A DNA stretch of 33,104 nt from Hydrogenophaga sp. IBVHS1. GTDB lineage: Bacteria; Pseudomonadota; Gammaproteobacteria; Burkholderiales; Burkholderiaceae_C. Of the stretch, positions 8,291-16,172 are shown one piece after another. The number at the start of each line of letters is the position of its first letter. Position 1 is the stretch's first letter. The translations under genes were made by a program, and so were the position numbers. The stretch spans positions 699,565 to 732,668 of the forward strand of contig NZ_NFUU01000003.1 in assembly GCF_002127265.1 (NCBI RefSeq), written 5' to 3'. The notes beneath the pieces were generated by a model. It did no database searches and had not been told where the DNA came from. It saw nothing but the letters and a program-made list of their open reading frames with translations.

Positions 8291-8854
8291 ATGTCTCTTT
8301 TCTCTGCGGGCCTTGCGCCTGGTCGTCGCCCGCCGACGGTTACACCCATCCTGATCGCCTTGCTCGCCCTGTCCGCCTGCAGCCCCACCTTCAACTGGCG
8401 CGAGCTGCGTCCAGAGGGCACGCCACTGCAGACGCTCATGCCATGCAAGCCCGAACACGCCACCCGCACCGTGCTCTTGGCGGGGGCGGGTACCGAGCTG
8501 CACCTGCAAAGCTGCGACACCGGGGGCCTGAGTTTCGCCGTGGCCTGGGCAGAACTTGGGGAACCTGCCCGGGTGGACGCGGCGCTCGCGGAGTGGCCCC
8601 GCGCCTCTCTTGCCAGCTTGCGCCTGGCGCCGGAGCTGGCCGATTCGCCTGAGGCGCGCTGGGCCTTTCATATGCCTGGCGCACCGAAAGCGCGCAGCCT
8701 CGCCGTGCAGGGCACGGGACCGCAGGGCCAGCTGGTACAGATGCGCGCGGCGTACTTTGCCCGCGGCTCCCAGGTCTTCCAGGCTGCCGTTTATGGGCCG
8801 AGCCTGCCCGGCGAGGTAATCGCCACATTTTTCGACGCCTTGAAACTGCCATGA
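8291..8854 (+). CDS. Hypothetical lipoprotein
   Basis: I do not recognise a family. The 187-residue product starts MSLFSAGLAPGRRPPT and has a hydrophobic signal segment ending in the lipobox LSAC, so it should be a lipid-anchored envelope protein. The mature part is of mixed composition with two further cysteines and a C-terminal VIATFFDALKLP. The ATG at 8291 is chosen because it places the lipobox about 30 residues from the start; upstream starts would run into the divergent CoA-transferase gene. The stop overlaps the MFS start in ATGA, so the two genes are translationally coupled, which suggests a shared role. Confidence 0.78.
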   Translation: MSLFSAGLAPGRRPPTVTPILIALLALSACSPTFNWRELRPEGTPLQTLMPCKPEHATRTVLLAGAGTELHLQSCDTGGLSFAVAWAELGEPARVDAALAEWPRASLASLRLAPELADSPEARWAFHMPGAPKARSLAVQGTGPQGQLVQMRAAYFARGSQVFQAAVYGPSLPGEVIATFFDALKLP

Positions 8855-10107
8855 GCGCAGCGCCCCGATCCGATCTGTTGCCGGCGCGCACCGCGGTCAT
8901 CGTGTTCCTGGCGTTTGTGCTCGCCTATTTCCTGTCGGCCTTGCTGCGCGCCATCACCGCCACGCTGTCGCCCACCCTGAGCGCCGAGATGGCCCTCAGC
9001 GCCGGCGACCTGGGGCTGCTGGCGGGCGGCTACTTTTTCGGCTTTGCCCTCACGCAGTTGCCGCTGGGCAACTGGCTGGACCGGTATGGCCCGCGCGTCG
9101 TGGTGCTGGGCTTCCTGAGCATGGCTGTGGCGGGATGCGCCGCGTTCGCCATGGCCACCAGTTTTTCGGGTTTGCTGGCGGCTCGGGTGCTCATTGGTAT
9201 GGGGGTGAGTGCCTGCCTGATGGCACCGCTTACAGGCTACCGGCGCTGGCTCACGCCGGCGGCGCAGATGCGCGCCAACTCCTGGATGCTGATGTCTGGA
9301 TCACTCGGCATGGTGGCGTCCACCTTGCCCGTGCAATGGCTGATGCCGTTCACCGGCTGGCGGGGGCTGTTCTGGTGGCTGGCCGCGCTGATCCTTCTGT
9401 CCATGGTCTTGCTGGCCGCCACCGTTCCGCGCTGGCGGCACCAGGACACATCGAAAGAGGCGGCGGTAGCGCCCGCACTGCAGGGCTATGGATTCATCTG
9501 GCGCCATCCCTACTTCCGCCAGATGCTGCCGGTCGGCATCGTCAACTATGGCGGCATGATCGCTGTGCAGACTCTCTGGGCCGGGCCGTGGATGGTGAAG
9601 GTGGCTGGCTACACGCCCGAGGCAGCGGCCGCCGGGCTCTTCGGCATCAACCTGTCCATGCTTTGCACCTTCTGGGCATGGGGCATGGTCAACCCGCACC
9701 TGGCGCGCCGCGGCTTCTCACCCGAGCGCCTGATTGCCTGGGGCATGCCGGTGAGCCTGGCGGTGCTGGCGACCATCGTCGTGCTGGGTGCCGATGCGGG
9801 CTGGGCGCTGTGGGCCTTGTTCTGCGTCAGCAGCACCTTTGCCTCACTTTCGCAGCCTGCGGTGGCGCTGGCACTGCCTGCCGAGGCAGCCGGCCGTGCG
9901 CTCTCGGCTTACAACCTTGCTATTTTTGCCGGCGTGTTCGCAGCCCAGTGGGGCATTGGCGCGCTGATCGAGGCCCTGAGCGTGCTGGGCTGGAGCGAGG
10001 CCGCGCGTTTCCGCGGCGCCTTTGCCATCTTCGGCGTGTGTTGCGTGTTCGCCTACGCGACCTTCTGGCGAGCCTGGCGCGGCCTTTCTGCCAGGCGAGC
10101 CAGCTAA
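8851..10107 (+). CDS. MFS transporter
   Basis: The 418-residue integral membrane protein has about 12 hydrophobic helices and a major facilitator motif A, GNWLDRYGPRVVVLG, after helix 2. The 6+6 helix layout has a central cytoplasmic loop near RWRHQDTSKEAAV. The substrate is unknown, and no residues point clearly to sugars or drugs. The start overlaps the lipoprotein stop by four bases. The gene for EIIA(Man) starts nine bases after its stop, so it probably shares a transcript with the PTS genes. That does not by itself show PTS-dependent transport. Confidence 0.9.
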   Translation: MSAAPRSDLLPARTAVIVFLAFVLAYFLSALLRAITATLSPTLSAEMALSAGDLGLLAGGYFFGFALTQLPLGNWLDRYGPRVVVLGFLSMAVAGCAAFAMATSFSGLLAARVLIGMGVSACLMAPLTGYRRWLTPAAQMRANSWMLMSGSLGMVASTLPVQWLMPFTGWRGLFWWLAALILLSMVLLAATVPRWRHQDTSKEAAVAPALQGYGFIWRHPYFRQMLPVGIVNYGGMIAVQTLWAGPWMVKVAGYTPEAAAAGLFGINLSMLCTFWAWGMVNPHLARRGFSPERLIAWGMPVSLAVLATIVVLGADAGWALWALFCVSSTFASLSQPAVALALPAEAAGRALSAYNLAIFAGVFAAQWGIGALIEALSVLGWSEAARFRGAFAIFGVCCVFAYATFWRAWRGLSARRAS

Positions 10108-10116
10108 ACTTGCCCC

Positions 10117-10563
10117 ATGAACGGCATCTTCATCATTGCCCACGCTCCGTTGGCCGCGGCGTTGCGTCAATGCGTGCTGCATGTGTTCCCCGATGCAGCC
10201 GATGCCGTGGTGGCGCTGGACATCCAGCCCAACGTGCCGCCCGAAGAATCGCTGGCCCAGGCGCGTGCCCTGTTGCGCCAGATGCACCTGCCTCAGACGC
10301 TGGTGGTGGCCGATGTGTTCGGCGCCACACCTTGCAACGTGGCGCAAAAGCTGATCGACGGCGTGAATTCCAAGCTCATCACCGGCGTCAACCTTCCCAT
10401 GTTGCTGCGCACCGTGTCGTATCGGCACGAGTCGCTCGATGCCCTGATCTCCCGCGCCATGATCGGTGCCACGCAGGGAGTCATTCAGGTCGCCGTGACC
10501 GCTCCCCAGAACCAGGCCCGACGAACCACCCATGATCAAGACCACCGTGACCATCAGCAATAA
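10117..10563 (+). CDS. PTS system mannose/fructose-type EIIA component
   Basis: The 148-residue cytoplasmic protein belongs to the EIIA(Man) fold. The N-terminus MNGIFIIAHAPLAAALRQ places the phospho-accepting histidine at residue 9, and the conserved VVADVFGATPCNVAQKL and ITGVNLPMLLR segments follow. It would take phosphate from HPr. No EIIB, EIIC or EIID gene is in the window, so a regulatory role is more likely than sugar uptake, as proposed for similar proteobacterial systems. Its 3' end overlaps ptsH by 32 bases, an unusually long overlap that adds a hydrophilic His/Asp/Gln-rich tail. Confidence 0.92.
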   Translation: MNGIFIIAHAPLAAALRQCVLHVFPDAADAVVALDIQPNVPPEESLAQARALLRQMHLPQTLVVADVFGATPCNVAQKLIDGVNSKLITGVNLPMLLRTVSYRHESLDALISRAMIGATQGVIQVAVTAPQNQARRTTHDQDHRDHQQ

Positions 10564-10801
10564 GCTCGGGTTGCACGCACGCGCTTCGGCCAAACTCACC
10601 AAACTCGCTGGCAGCTTTGCCAGCGATGTCTGGATGACGCGCGCCGATCGCCGCGTCAACGCCAAAAGCATCATGGGCGTGATGATGCTCGCGGCGGGTC
10701 TGGGCAGCTCGGTGGAAATTGAGACGTCCGGCAGCGATGAGCAGGCCGCCCTCAATGCGATCGTGGCCCTGATCGACGACAAGTTCGGCGAGGGGGAATG
10801 A
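10532..10801 (+). CDS. ptsH: Phosphocarrier protein HPr
   Basis: HPr relays phosphate from enzyme I to EIIA proteins. The 89-residue product has the active-site histidine at residue 15 in KLGLHARASA. It also has the regulatory serine at residue 46 in NAKSIMGVMML, the target of HPr kinase/phosphorylase (HprK) in organisms that have that enzyme. Both sites are intact, so kinase control is possible; hprK is not in this window. The gene overlaps the EIIA gene by 32 bases and ptsI by four (ATGA). Confidence 0.97.
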   Translation: MIKTTVTISNKLGLHARASAKLTKLAGSFASDVWMTRADRRVNAKSIMGVMMLAAGLGSSVEIETSGSDEQAALNAIVALIDDKFGEGE

Positions 10802-12546
10802 CGTTCTCGGTCCACGGCCTGGCTGTCTCCCGAGGCATTGCCATCGGGCGAGCCGTGATCGTGGCGTCCAGCCGCGTCGATGTCGCGCACTACTTTGTGC
10901 AGGCAGACGAGGTGCAGGGCGAGATTGAGCGCCTGCGCCACGCGCGCAACGCGGTGGCCGAGGAAATCCTGAAGGTCCAGCACAGTCTGAGCGAGCTGGA
11001 GTCGACCGACGCGCACCCTGAACTCACTGCGCTGCTCGATGTGCACCTGATGCTGCTGCAGGACGAGCAACTCACCGGTGGCGTCAAGCACTGGATCGTG
11101 GACCGCCACTACAACGCCGAATGGGCGCTCACCACCCAGCTCGAGGTGATTGCGCGCCAGTTTGACGAAATGGAGGATCTTTACCTGCGCGAGCGCAAGG
11201 CCGACCTGGAGCAGGTGGTCGAGCGCATGTTGCGCGTCATGCGTGGTGTGGCCTCGCCCGTGGCGGGTGGCGCGCGGCCGGTGCACGACAACAGCACCGA
11301 AGTGCCGCTGGTGCTGATCGCGCACGACCTGTCGCCTGCGGACATGCTGCAGTTCAAGCAGAGCGTGTTCGCCGGGTTTGTCACCGATGTCGGTGGCAAG
11401 ACCAGCCACACCGCCATCGTCGCTCGCAGCATGGACATCCCGGCGGTGGTGGGCGCGCGTTCGGCGAGCCACCTCGTCAAACAGGACGACTGGGTCATCA
11501 TCGACGGCGACGCCGGTGTGGTGCTGGTCGACCCCTCGCCCATCCTGCTGGCCGAGTACGGCTTCAAGCAGCGTCAGGGTGAGGTGGAGCGCGAGCGACT
11601 CTCGCGTCTGAGGAACACGCCCGCCGTCACGCTCGATGGTCAGAAGATCGAGCTGTTGGCGAACATCGAGCAACCCGAAGACGCCGTGGCCGCCCTCAAG
11701 GCCGGCGCCGTGGGCGTGGGGCTGTTCCGCAGCGAATTTCTTTTCATGGGCCGCAACGGCAAGTTGCCCGACGAGGAAGAGCAATACCAGGCTTACCGCC
11801 GCGCGGTCGATGGCATGCAGGGCCTGCCGGTGACGATTCGCACGGTCGACGTGGGCGCCGACAAGCCGCTGGACCGTGGCGCTTCGCGCGCGGGCGACGA
11901 CCACCTCAACCCGGCGCTGGGACTGCGAGCGATCCGCTGGAGCCTGTCCGAACCTTCCATGTTCCTGGCCCAGCTTCGCGCCATCCTCCGAGCTGCCGCA
12001 CATGGGCCCGTCAACCTGCTGATTCCCATGCTGGCCCACGCGAGCGAGATTCGCCAGACGCTCTCGCTCATCAACCGCGCCCGGGATCAGCTCACCAACG
12101 CCGGCGTCCCGCAGGGCTCGGTCAAGCTCGGCGCCATGATCGAGGTGCCCGCCGCGGCACTGACCATTCCGCTGTTCCTGCGCCACTTCGATTTTCTCTC
12201 TGTCGGCACCAACGACCTGATCCAGTACACGCTGGCGATTGACCGCGCCGACGAAGCCGTTTCGCATCTCTACGACCCGGTGCACCCCGCGGTGCTGCAC
12301 CTGCTGGCCAGCACCATCGCGCAGTGCCGCGAGCAGGGCAAGGGCGTGAGCGTGTGTGGCGAGATGGCTGGCGATGTGACATTGACGCGCCTGCTGCTGG
12401 GTCTTGGCCTGCGCAGTTTTTCCATGCATCCATCGCAGATCCTGGCGGTGAAGCAGCAGATCCTGCGTTGCGACACGGGCCGCCTCCAGACTTGGGCGCA
12501 GAGCGTGCTGGCCGCCGAAGATCCGGCCGCACTGATGGTCGACTAA
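10798..12546 (+). CDS. ptsI: Phosphoenolpyruvate-protein phosphotransferase (enzyme I)
   Basis: Enzyme I takes phosphate from phosphoenolpyruvate and passes it to HPr. The 582-residue protein has the phosphohistidine at about residue 204 in DVGGKTSHTAIVAR. The PEP-binding C-terminal barrel is seen in VGLFRSEFLFMGR, LSVGTNDLIQYTLAIDR and the catalytic-cysteine motif VSVCGEMAGD. Length and domain order (HPr-binding N-terminal domain, linker, barrel) match full-length sugar-type enzyme I. There is no N-terminal GAF domain, so it is not the nitrogen paralogue PtsP. Start and stop overlap both neighbours by four bases; the downstream overlap is with a convergent gene. Confidence 0.97.
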   Translation: MTFSVHGLAVSRGIAIGRAVIVASSRVDVAHYFVQADEVQGEIERLRHARNAVAEEILKVQHSLSELESTDAHPELTALLDVHLMLLQDEQLTGGVKHWIVDRHYNAEWALTTQLEVIARQFDEMEDLYLRERKADLEQVVERMLRVMRGVASPVAGGARPVHDNSTEVPLVLIAHDLSPADMLQFKQSVFAGFVTDVGGKTSHTAIVARSMDIPAVVGARSASHLVKQDDWVIIDGDAGVVLVDPSPILLAEYGFKQRQGEVERERLSRLRNTPAVTLDGQKIELLANIEQPEDAVAALKAGAVGVGLFRSEFLFMGRNGKLPDEEEQYQAYRRAVDGMQGLPVTIRTVDVGADKPLDRGASRAGDDHLNPALGLRAIRWSLSEPSMFLAQLRAILRAAAHGPVNLLIPMLAHASEIRQTLSLINRARDQLTNAGVPQGSVKLGAMIEVPAAALTIPLFLRHFDFLSVGTNDLIQYTLAIDRADEAVSHLYDPVHPAVLHLLASTIAQCREQGKGVSVCGEMAGDVTLTRLLLGLGLRSFSMHPSQILAVKQQILRCDTGRLQTWAQSVLAAEDPAALMVD

Positions 12547-13391
12547 GCTTTTTGCTGGCGCGTGGCCAGCACGGCCGCGCCCACGATCATCACAGCGGCC
12601 AGGCCCACCGCCAGGCTCGGCTTTTCGCCGCGCATCAGCAGCAAGGTCAGCGTGGACAACAGGGGTGTGAGGAAGCTCAGCACGCCGATCTGCCGAGCAT
12701 CACCGCGCTTGAGCGCCGCATCCCACAGAAAGAAGGCGCCGCCCAGCGGACCCAGGCCGAGCACGGCGATCAGGCTCAGATCGCGCGACGACAAGGCCAC
12801 CGAGGGCTCCAGCAGCGCGTGGCACAGCAGGGCCAGCAAGCCAGATATCAATGCGAAGCTGCCGATGGCGGCGGTGGGAAAAGCGCGCACGCGCTGCGTG
12901 AGCAATGAATAGCTGGCCCAGATGAAGGCCGAGCCCAGTGCGGGGATGTAGCCCCAGGCCCAGCGCGCCTCGCCGGCTTCCCCGGTGCCGCCCAGTATGG
13001 CCAGCGCCGCACCGGCAAAGCCCAGCAGGGCCGCCAGCAGATGGCGCCGCGTGAGCGACATGCCGGGCAGGAACAGTGGCGCCATGACGACGATGCCCAG
13101 CGGCCAGAGGTAGTTCACCAGGTTGGCCTGCACCGGTGGCGCGTGGCGCAGTGCAATGAACAGCAGAAAGTGAAAACCGAACAGGCCGTAGACACCAATC
13201 GCCAGGGTGGGCAGCGGCACGCGCCACTGCCGCAGGTCGAACCGCGAGAGCGGAAGCGCGATGAGGCTGCCCACCAGCAGAGAGAGGCCCGTGAGCAAAA
13301 ATGGCGGCACATGCGACAAGGTCACGCCCAGCGCGGCCAGCGAGGCCCAGAGCGCGATGGCCCCGAGCGCAAGAAGGTTGGCGGTGTTCAT
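12543..13391 (-). CDS. EamA/DMT-family exporter, YddG-like
   Basis: The 282-residue membrane protein has about ten hydrophobic helices in two EamA repeats. The stretch GVYGLFGFHFLLFIALRHAP, followed by VQANLVNYLWPLGIV, closely recalls YddG, the aromatic amino acid exporter of enteric bacteria. The substrate here is inferred only. The ATG at 13391 begins directly before the first helix (MNTANLLALGAIALW); upstream in-frame residues are Arg-rich and not family-like. It lies 62 bases after the AraC-type gene on the same strand, so that regulator may control it. The last four bases overlap the 3' end of the convergent ptsI. Confidence 0.88.
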   Translation of the reverse strand: MNTANLLALGAIALWASLAALGVTLSHVPPFLLTGLSLLVGSLIALPLSRFDLRQWRVPLPTLAIGVYGLFGFHFLLFIALRHAPPVQANLVNYLWPLGIVVMAPLFLPGMSLTRRHLLAALLGFAGAALAILGGTGEAGEARWAWGYIPALGSAFIWASYSLLTQRVRAFPTAAIGSFALISGLLALLCHALLEPSVALSSRDLSLIAVLGLGPLGGAFFLWDAALKRGDARQIGVLSFLTPLLSTLTLLLMRGEKPSLAVGLAAVMIVGAAVLATRQQKA

Positions 13392-13453
13392 GCGCCCAAG
13401 CCTAGCGGAAGCGATCGTCGCGAAACGCGGGTCAGTCGTCGTGCGGCGCGGGT

Positions 13454-14137
13454 TCAGATGCCAGTTCGGCGCCGGGCGGCGGTGAGTGCAGAGGGCGAAC
13501 GGTAGCCGCTGCGGCGCGCCACCTCGGCCACGCCCAGCCCTTGCTCGCGCCACGCCCGCGCTTGCGCCAGCCGCAGTTCGCGCAGCCATTGCTGGGTGCT
13601 CTGGCCACGCTCATCGCGGCAGCGCGCAGTCAGCTGGGCCGCGCTCAAGTGCACCCGCGCCGCCAGCTCGGCCAGCGAGGGGGCGCTGCTCGAGCGTGCA
13701 AGCGCCCAGCGGGCGAGCGCGTCCCAGTCGATGGCCCGGCGAGGACGAGGCGAAACCTGCGTGGACGGCAACCACGATTCAAGCAGCAACGAAGGGCCCA
13801 CCTGCTGGGCGCGGGGCAAGCGGTCCGCACAGGCGCGGGCAAGGTAACTCGCCAGCGCCTGCGTGGCGAGCGTGGGTGGAAATGTGCCCGCACGTGCCCA
13901 GGCATTCGCGTGGCTGTCGAGCACGAGGCAGCGTGCGCCGCTTAGCGCCTCGAAGTCGTGCCGTTCGCCCGGCGGCACCACACAGCCGTCGCCGACAGCA
14001 ATGCGCCGGCCGCGCCCGGCCACCTCCAGCTCGAGCACGCCATCAAGGCCGACGAGTATCTGAAAGTGGTCGTGGTCGTGGCTGCCGTGCGAGGCGCCGT
14101 AGTCGCGCACGCTCAAGCTGTCGTGCGCGGCAGACAT
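13454..14137 (-). CDS. AraC-family transcriptional regulator with cupin sensor domain
   Basis: This 227-residue protein has an N-terminal cupin-like domain (HDHDHFQILVGLDGVLELEV, then VVPPGERHDFEA). Its C-terminal AraC-type double helix-turn-helix includes SLAELAARVHLSAAQLTARC, QWLRELRLAQARAW, and VAEVARRSGYRSPSALTAA. It should bind DNA and respond to a small ligand in the cupin pocket. The first base of the ATG lies one base after the lipA stop, so translation is probably coupled to lipA. The next gene downstream is the YddG-like exporter, the most likely target by proximity. The product is shorter than typical AraC proteins (about 290), with a short N-terminal domain. Confidence 0.88.
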   Translation of the reverse strand: MSAAHDSLSVRDYGASHGSHDHDHFQILVGLDGVLELEVAGRGRRIAVGDGCVVPPGERHDFEALSGARCLVLDSHANAWARAGTFPPTLATQALASYLARACADRLPRAQQVGPSLLLESWLPSTQVSPRPRRAIDWDALARWALARSSSAPSLAELAARVHLSAAQLTARCRDERGQSTQQWLRELRLAQARAWREQGLGVAEVARRSGYRSPSALTAARRRTGI

Positions 14138-14138
14138 G

Positions 14139-15155
14139 TCACTTCGGTGTGGGGTTCAGCACACCGTGCGCCTGCTGATCAGCGTGGTAGCTGCTGCGCA
14201 CCATGGCGCCCACGGCGGCGTGGGTAAAGCCCATCTTGTAGGCCTCGGCCTCGAACATCTTGAAGGTGTCGGGGTGCACGTAGCGGCGCACCGGCAGGTG
14301 GTGGCCGCTGGGTGCGAGGTACTGGCCGATGGTCAGCATGTCGATGTGGTGCGCGCGCATGTCGCGCATCACGTCGAGGATTTCTTCGTCCGTCTCGCCC
14401 AGGCCCACCATGAGGCCGCTCTTGGTCGGCACGTGGGGGAAGAGCGCCTTGAATTTCTTGAGCAGGTTGAGACTGAACTGGTAGTCCGACCCAGGGCGTG
14501 CTTCTTTGTAGAGGCGCGGCACGGTCTCCAGGTTGTGGTTCATCACATCCGGTGGTGCGGCCTTGAGGATGTCCAGCGCGCGGTCGTCGCGGCCGCGGAA
14601 ATCGGGCACCAGCACCTCGATCTGTGTCTGCGGAGACAGCGCGCGGGTCTTCTCGATGCAGGCCACGAAATGGCCAGCGCCTCCGTCGCGCAGATCGTCG
14701 CGGTCCACGCTGGTGATCACCACGTATTTCAGCTTGAGCTGCGCGATCGTCCTGGCCAGGTTGTCGGGTTCGTCCACGTCCAGGGGATCGGGGCGGCCGT
14801 GGCCCACGTCGCAGAACGGGCATCGCCGCGTGCACTTGTCGCCCATGATCATGAAGGTGGCCGTGCCCTTGCCAAAGCACTCGCCGATGTTGGGGCAGCT
14901 CGCTTCCTCGCACACCGTGACCAGCTTGTTGGTGCGCAGGATGTCCTTGATTTCGTAGAAGCGCGTGGTGGGGCTGCCGGCCTTGACCCGGATCCACTCG
15001 GGCTTCTTCAGCACCTCGCCCGGCACGATCTTGATCGGGATGCGCGCGGTCTTGGCCTGGCTCTTCTGCTTGGCCGTGGCGTCGTAGCTGGCAGCGGGCT
15101 GAGCGTCGCGGACGGTGCTGCTGGCGGTGGCCGTGGTGGTTTCGGGGCTGGTCAT
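14139..15155 (-). CDS. lipA: Lipoyl synthase
   Basis: LipA is a radical SAM enzyme that inserts two sulfurs into octanoyl groups on lipoyl-dependent proteins. All cluster ligands are visible: the auxiliary 4Fe-4S motif [12 protein letters not shown] (cysteines 82, 87, 93), the radical SAM motif CTRRCPFC (108, 112, 115), and the C-terminal RSSYHA serine motif near residue 320. The 338 residues include an N-terminal tail of about 35 residues rich in Thr, Ala and Ser that is not part of the core. It follows lipB by 28 bases, so both steps of lipoate assembly are encoded together. Confidence 0.98.
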   Translation of the reverse strand: MTSPETTTATASSTVRDAQPAASYDATAKQKSQAKTARIPIKIVPGEVLKKPEWIRVKAGSPTTRFYEIKDILRTNKLVTVCEEASCPNIGECFGKGTATFMIMGDKCTRRCPFCDVGHGRPDPLDVDEPDNLARTIAQLKLKYVVITSVDRDDLRDGGAGHFVACIEKTRALSPQTQIEVLVPDFRGRDDRALDILKAAPPDVMNHNLETVPRLYKEARPGSDYQFSLNLLKKFKALFPHVPTKSGLMVGLGETDEEILDVMRDMRAHHIDMLTIGQYLAPSGHHLPVRRYVHPDTFKMFEAEAYKMGFTHAAVGAMVRSSYHADQQAHGVLNPTPK

Positions 15156-15183
15156 GTCGTGGGCGCGTTTGGCGCGGTTGGGG

Positions 15184-15876
15184 TCAGGGGGCTAGGAGGG
15201 CAGCGAGCTTCTGGCTCAGGGCCTGCGCGACTTCGTCCCATGAAGCCGCGACCCCGATTGTAGAAAGATCGACCGTGCGCAGACCCTGGTATCCGCAGGG
15301 GTTGATGCGTTCGAAGGGTTGCAGGTCCATATCCACATTGAGCGCCACACCGTGGTAAGTGCAATGGCGACTGACCTTGATGCCCAGCGCGGCGAGCTTG
15401 CCCAGGCCGTTGAAGTCGGGCTCTGGGTGCGGCTGCCCGGCCACCTTGCGTTGCGGGCGCTGTGGCAGCGGCGCATGACTGCCGGGTTCGTCCAGCCGCA
15501 CGTAGATGCCAGGCGCTCCCGCCACCCGGTGGCCAGTGACGTTGAACGGCGCCAGCGTGCGGATAACCGCTTCTTCGACCCGATAGACAAACTCTTTCAC
15601 GAAATAACCCGCGCGCTGCAAATCCACCAGGGGATAGGCCACCACCTGCCCGGGGCCGTGGTAAGTCACCTGTCCCCCTCGGTTGCTCTGCACAACGGGA
15701 ATGTCGCCGGGGGCCAGCAGATGATCCAGCCGACCCGCCAGCCCTTGGGTGAAGACCGGCGGGTGCTCGCAGATCCAGAGCTCGTCTGGTGTGTCGGCGG
15801 TGCGAGCCGCAGTGAATGCCTGCATGGCCTCAAAGGTGGGCGTGTAGTCCGCTCGCCCGAGGGAATGGACGATCAC
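15184..15876 (-). CDS. lipB: Octanoyltransferase (lipoyl(octanoyl) transferase)
   Basis: LipB moves octanoate from acyl carrier protein to lipoyl domains, the step before LipA. The 230-residue product has the motif [21 protein letters not shown] and the catalytic pair: lysine 160 in [10 protein letters not shown] and cysteine 172 in [15 protein letters not shown] assign a GTG start at 15876 because it gives the conserved N-terminus [10 protein letters not shown] and overlaps the DUF493 stop as GTGA, a typical coupled junction. Longer in-frame versions run through the DUF493 gene. An insert of about 20 residues (about 130-152), rich in Pro, Gln and Arg, lies just before the catalytic lysine. 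Confidence 0.95.
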   Translation of the reverse strand: MIVHSLGRADYTPTFEAMQAFTAARTADTPDELWICEHPPVFTQGLAGRLDHLLAPGDIPVVQSNRGGQVTYHGPGQVVAYPLVDLQRAGYFVKEFVYRVEEAVIRTLAPFNVTGHRVAGAPGIYVRLDEPGSHAPLPQRPQRKVAGQPHPEPDFNGLGKLAALGIKVSRHCTYHGVALNVDMDLQPFERINPCGYQGLRTVDLSTIGVAASWDEVAQALSQKLAALLAP

Positions 15877-16157
15877 AGCACGATCTTGACCATCGGGTGC
15901 GTGGTCAAGGTCCTGTAGAGCTCGTCGAGTTGTTCGCGGCTCGTCACCCGCACCTTCAGCGTCAAGCCGAGGTAGTTGCCAGCCTTGCTCGGGCGGTGCT
16001 CGATCGTGTTGTGGTCGAAGGCATGGTCGAAGGCGCGCGCCACATGGGCCATGGCTTCGGGGAAGCCGTCCACATTCGCGCCCATCACCTTGATGGGGAA
16101 GTCGCACGGGTAGACGATGAGCGACTGTTCGGGGGGGATTTCACGAGGAAAGTCCAT
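15873..16157 (-). CDS. DUF493 (YbeD-like) protein
   Basis: The 94-residue protein matches the small DUF493/YbeD family: [13 protein letters not shown], then [20 protein letters not shown], and the C-terminal [20 protein letters not shown]. YbeD has an ACT-like ferredoxin fold and is presumed regulatory, and its gene is next to lipB in many proteobacteria. A near-perfect Shine-Dalgarno sequence (AAAGGAGG) precedes the ATG at 16157. The stop overlaps the lipB GTG start. The true function is not established. Confidence 0.93.
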   Translation of the reverse strand: MDFPREIPPEQSLIVYPCDFPIKVMGANVDGFPEAMAHVARAFDHAFDHNTIEHRPSKAGNYLGLTLKVRVTSREQLDELYRTLTTHPMVKIVL

Positions 16158-16172
16158 GGGAAGGGCCTCCTT

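Noticed and set aside
9844..12429. A very long open frame (over 850 codons) antisense to the PTS genes
   Set aside because: High GC and codon bias create long antisense frames. The sense strand carries HPr and enzyme I with all catalytic residues, and the antisense product has no recognisable motif.
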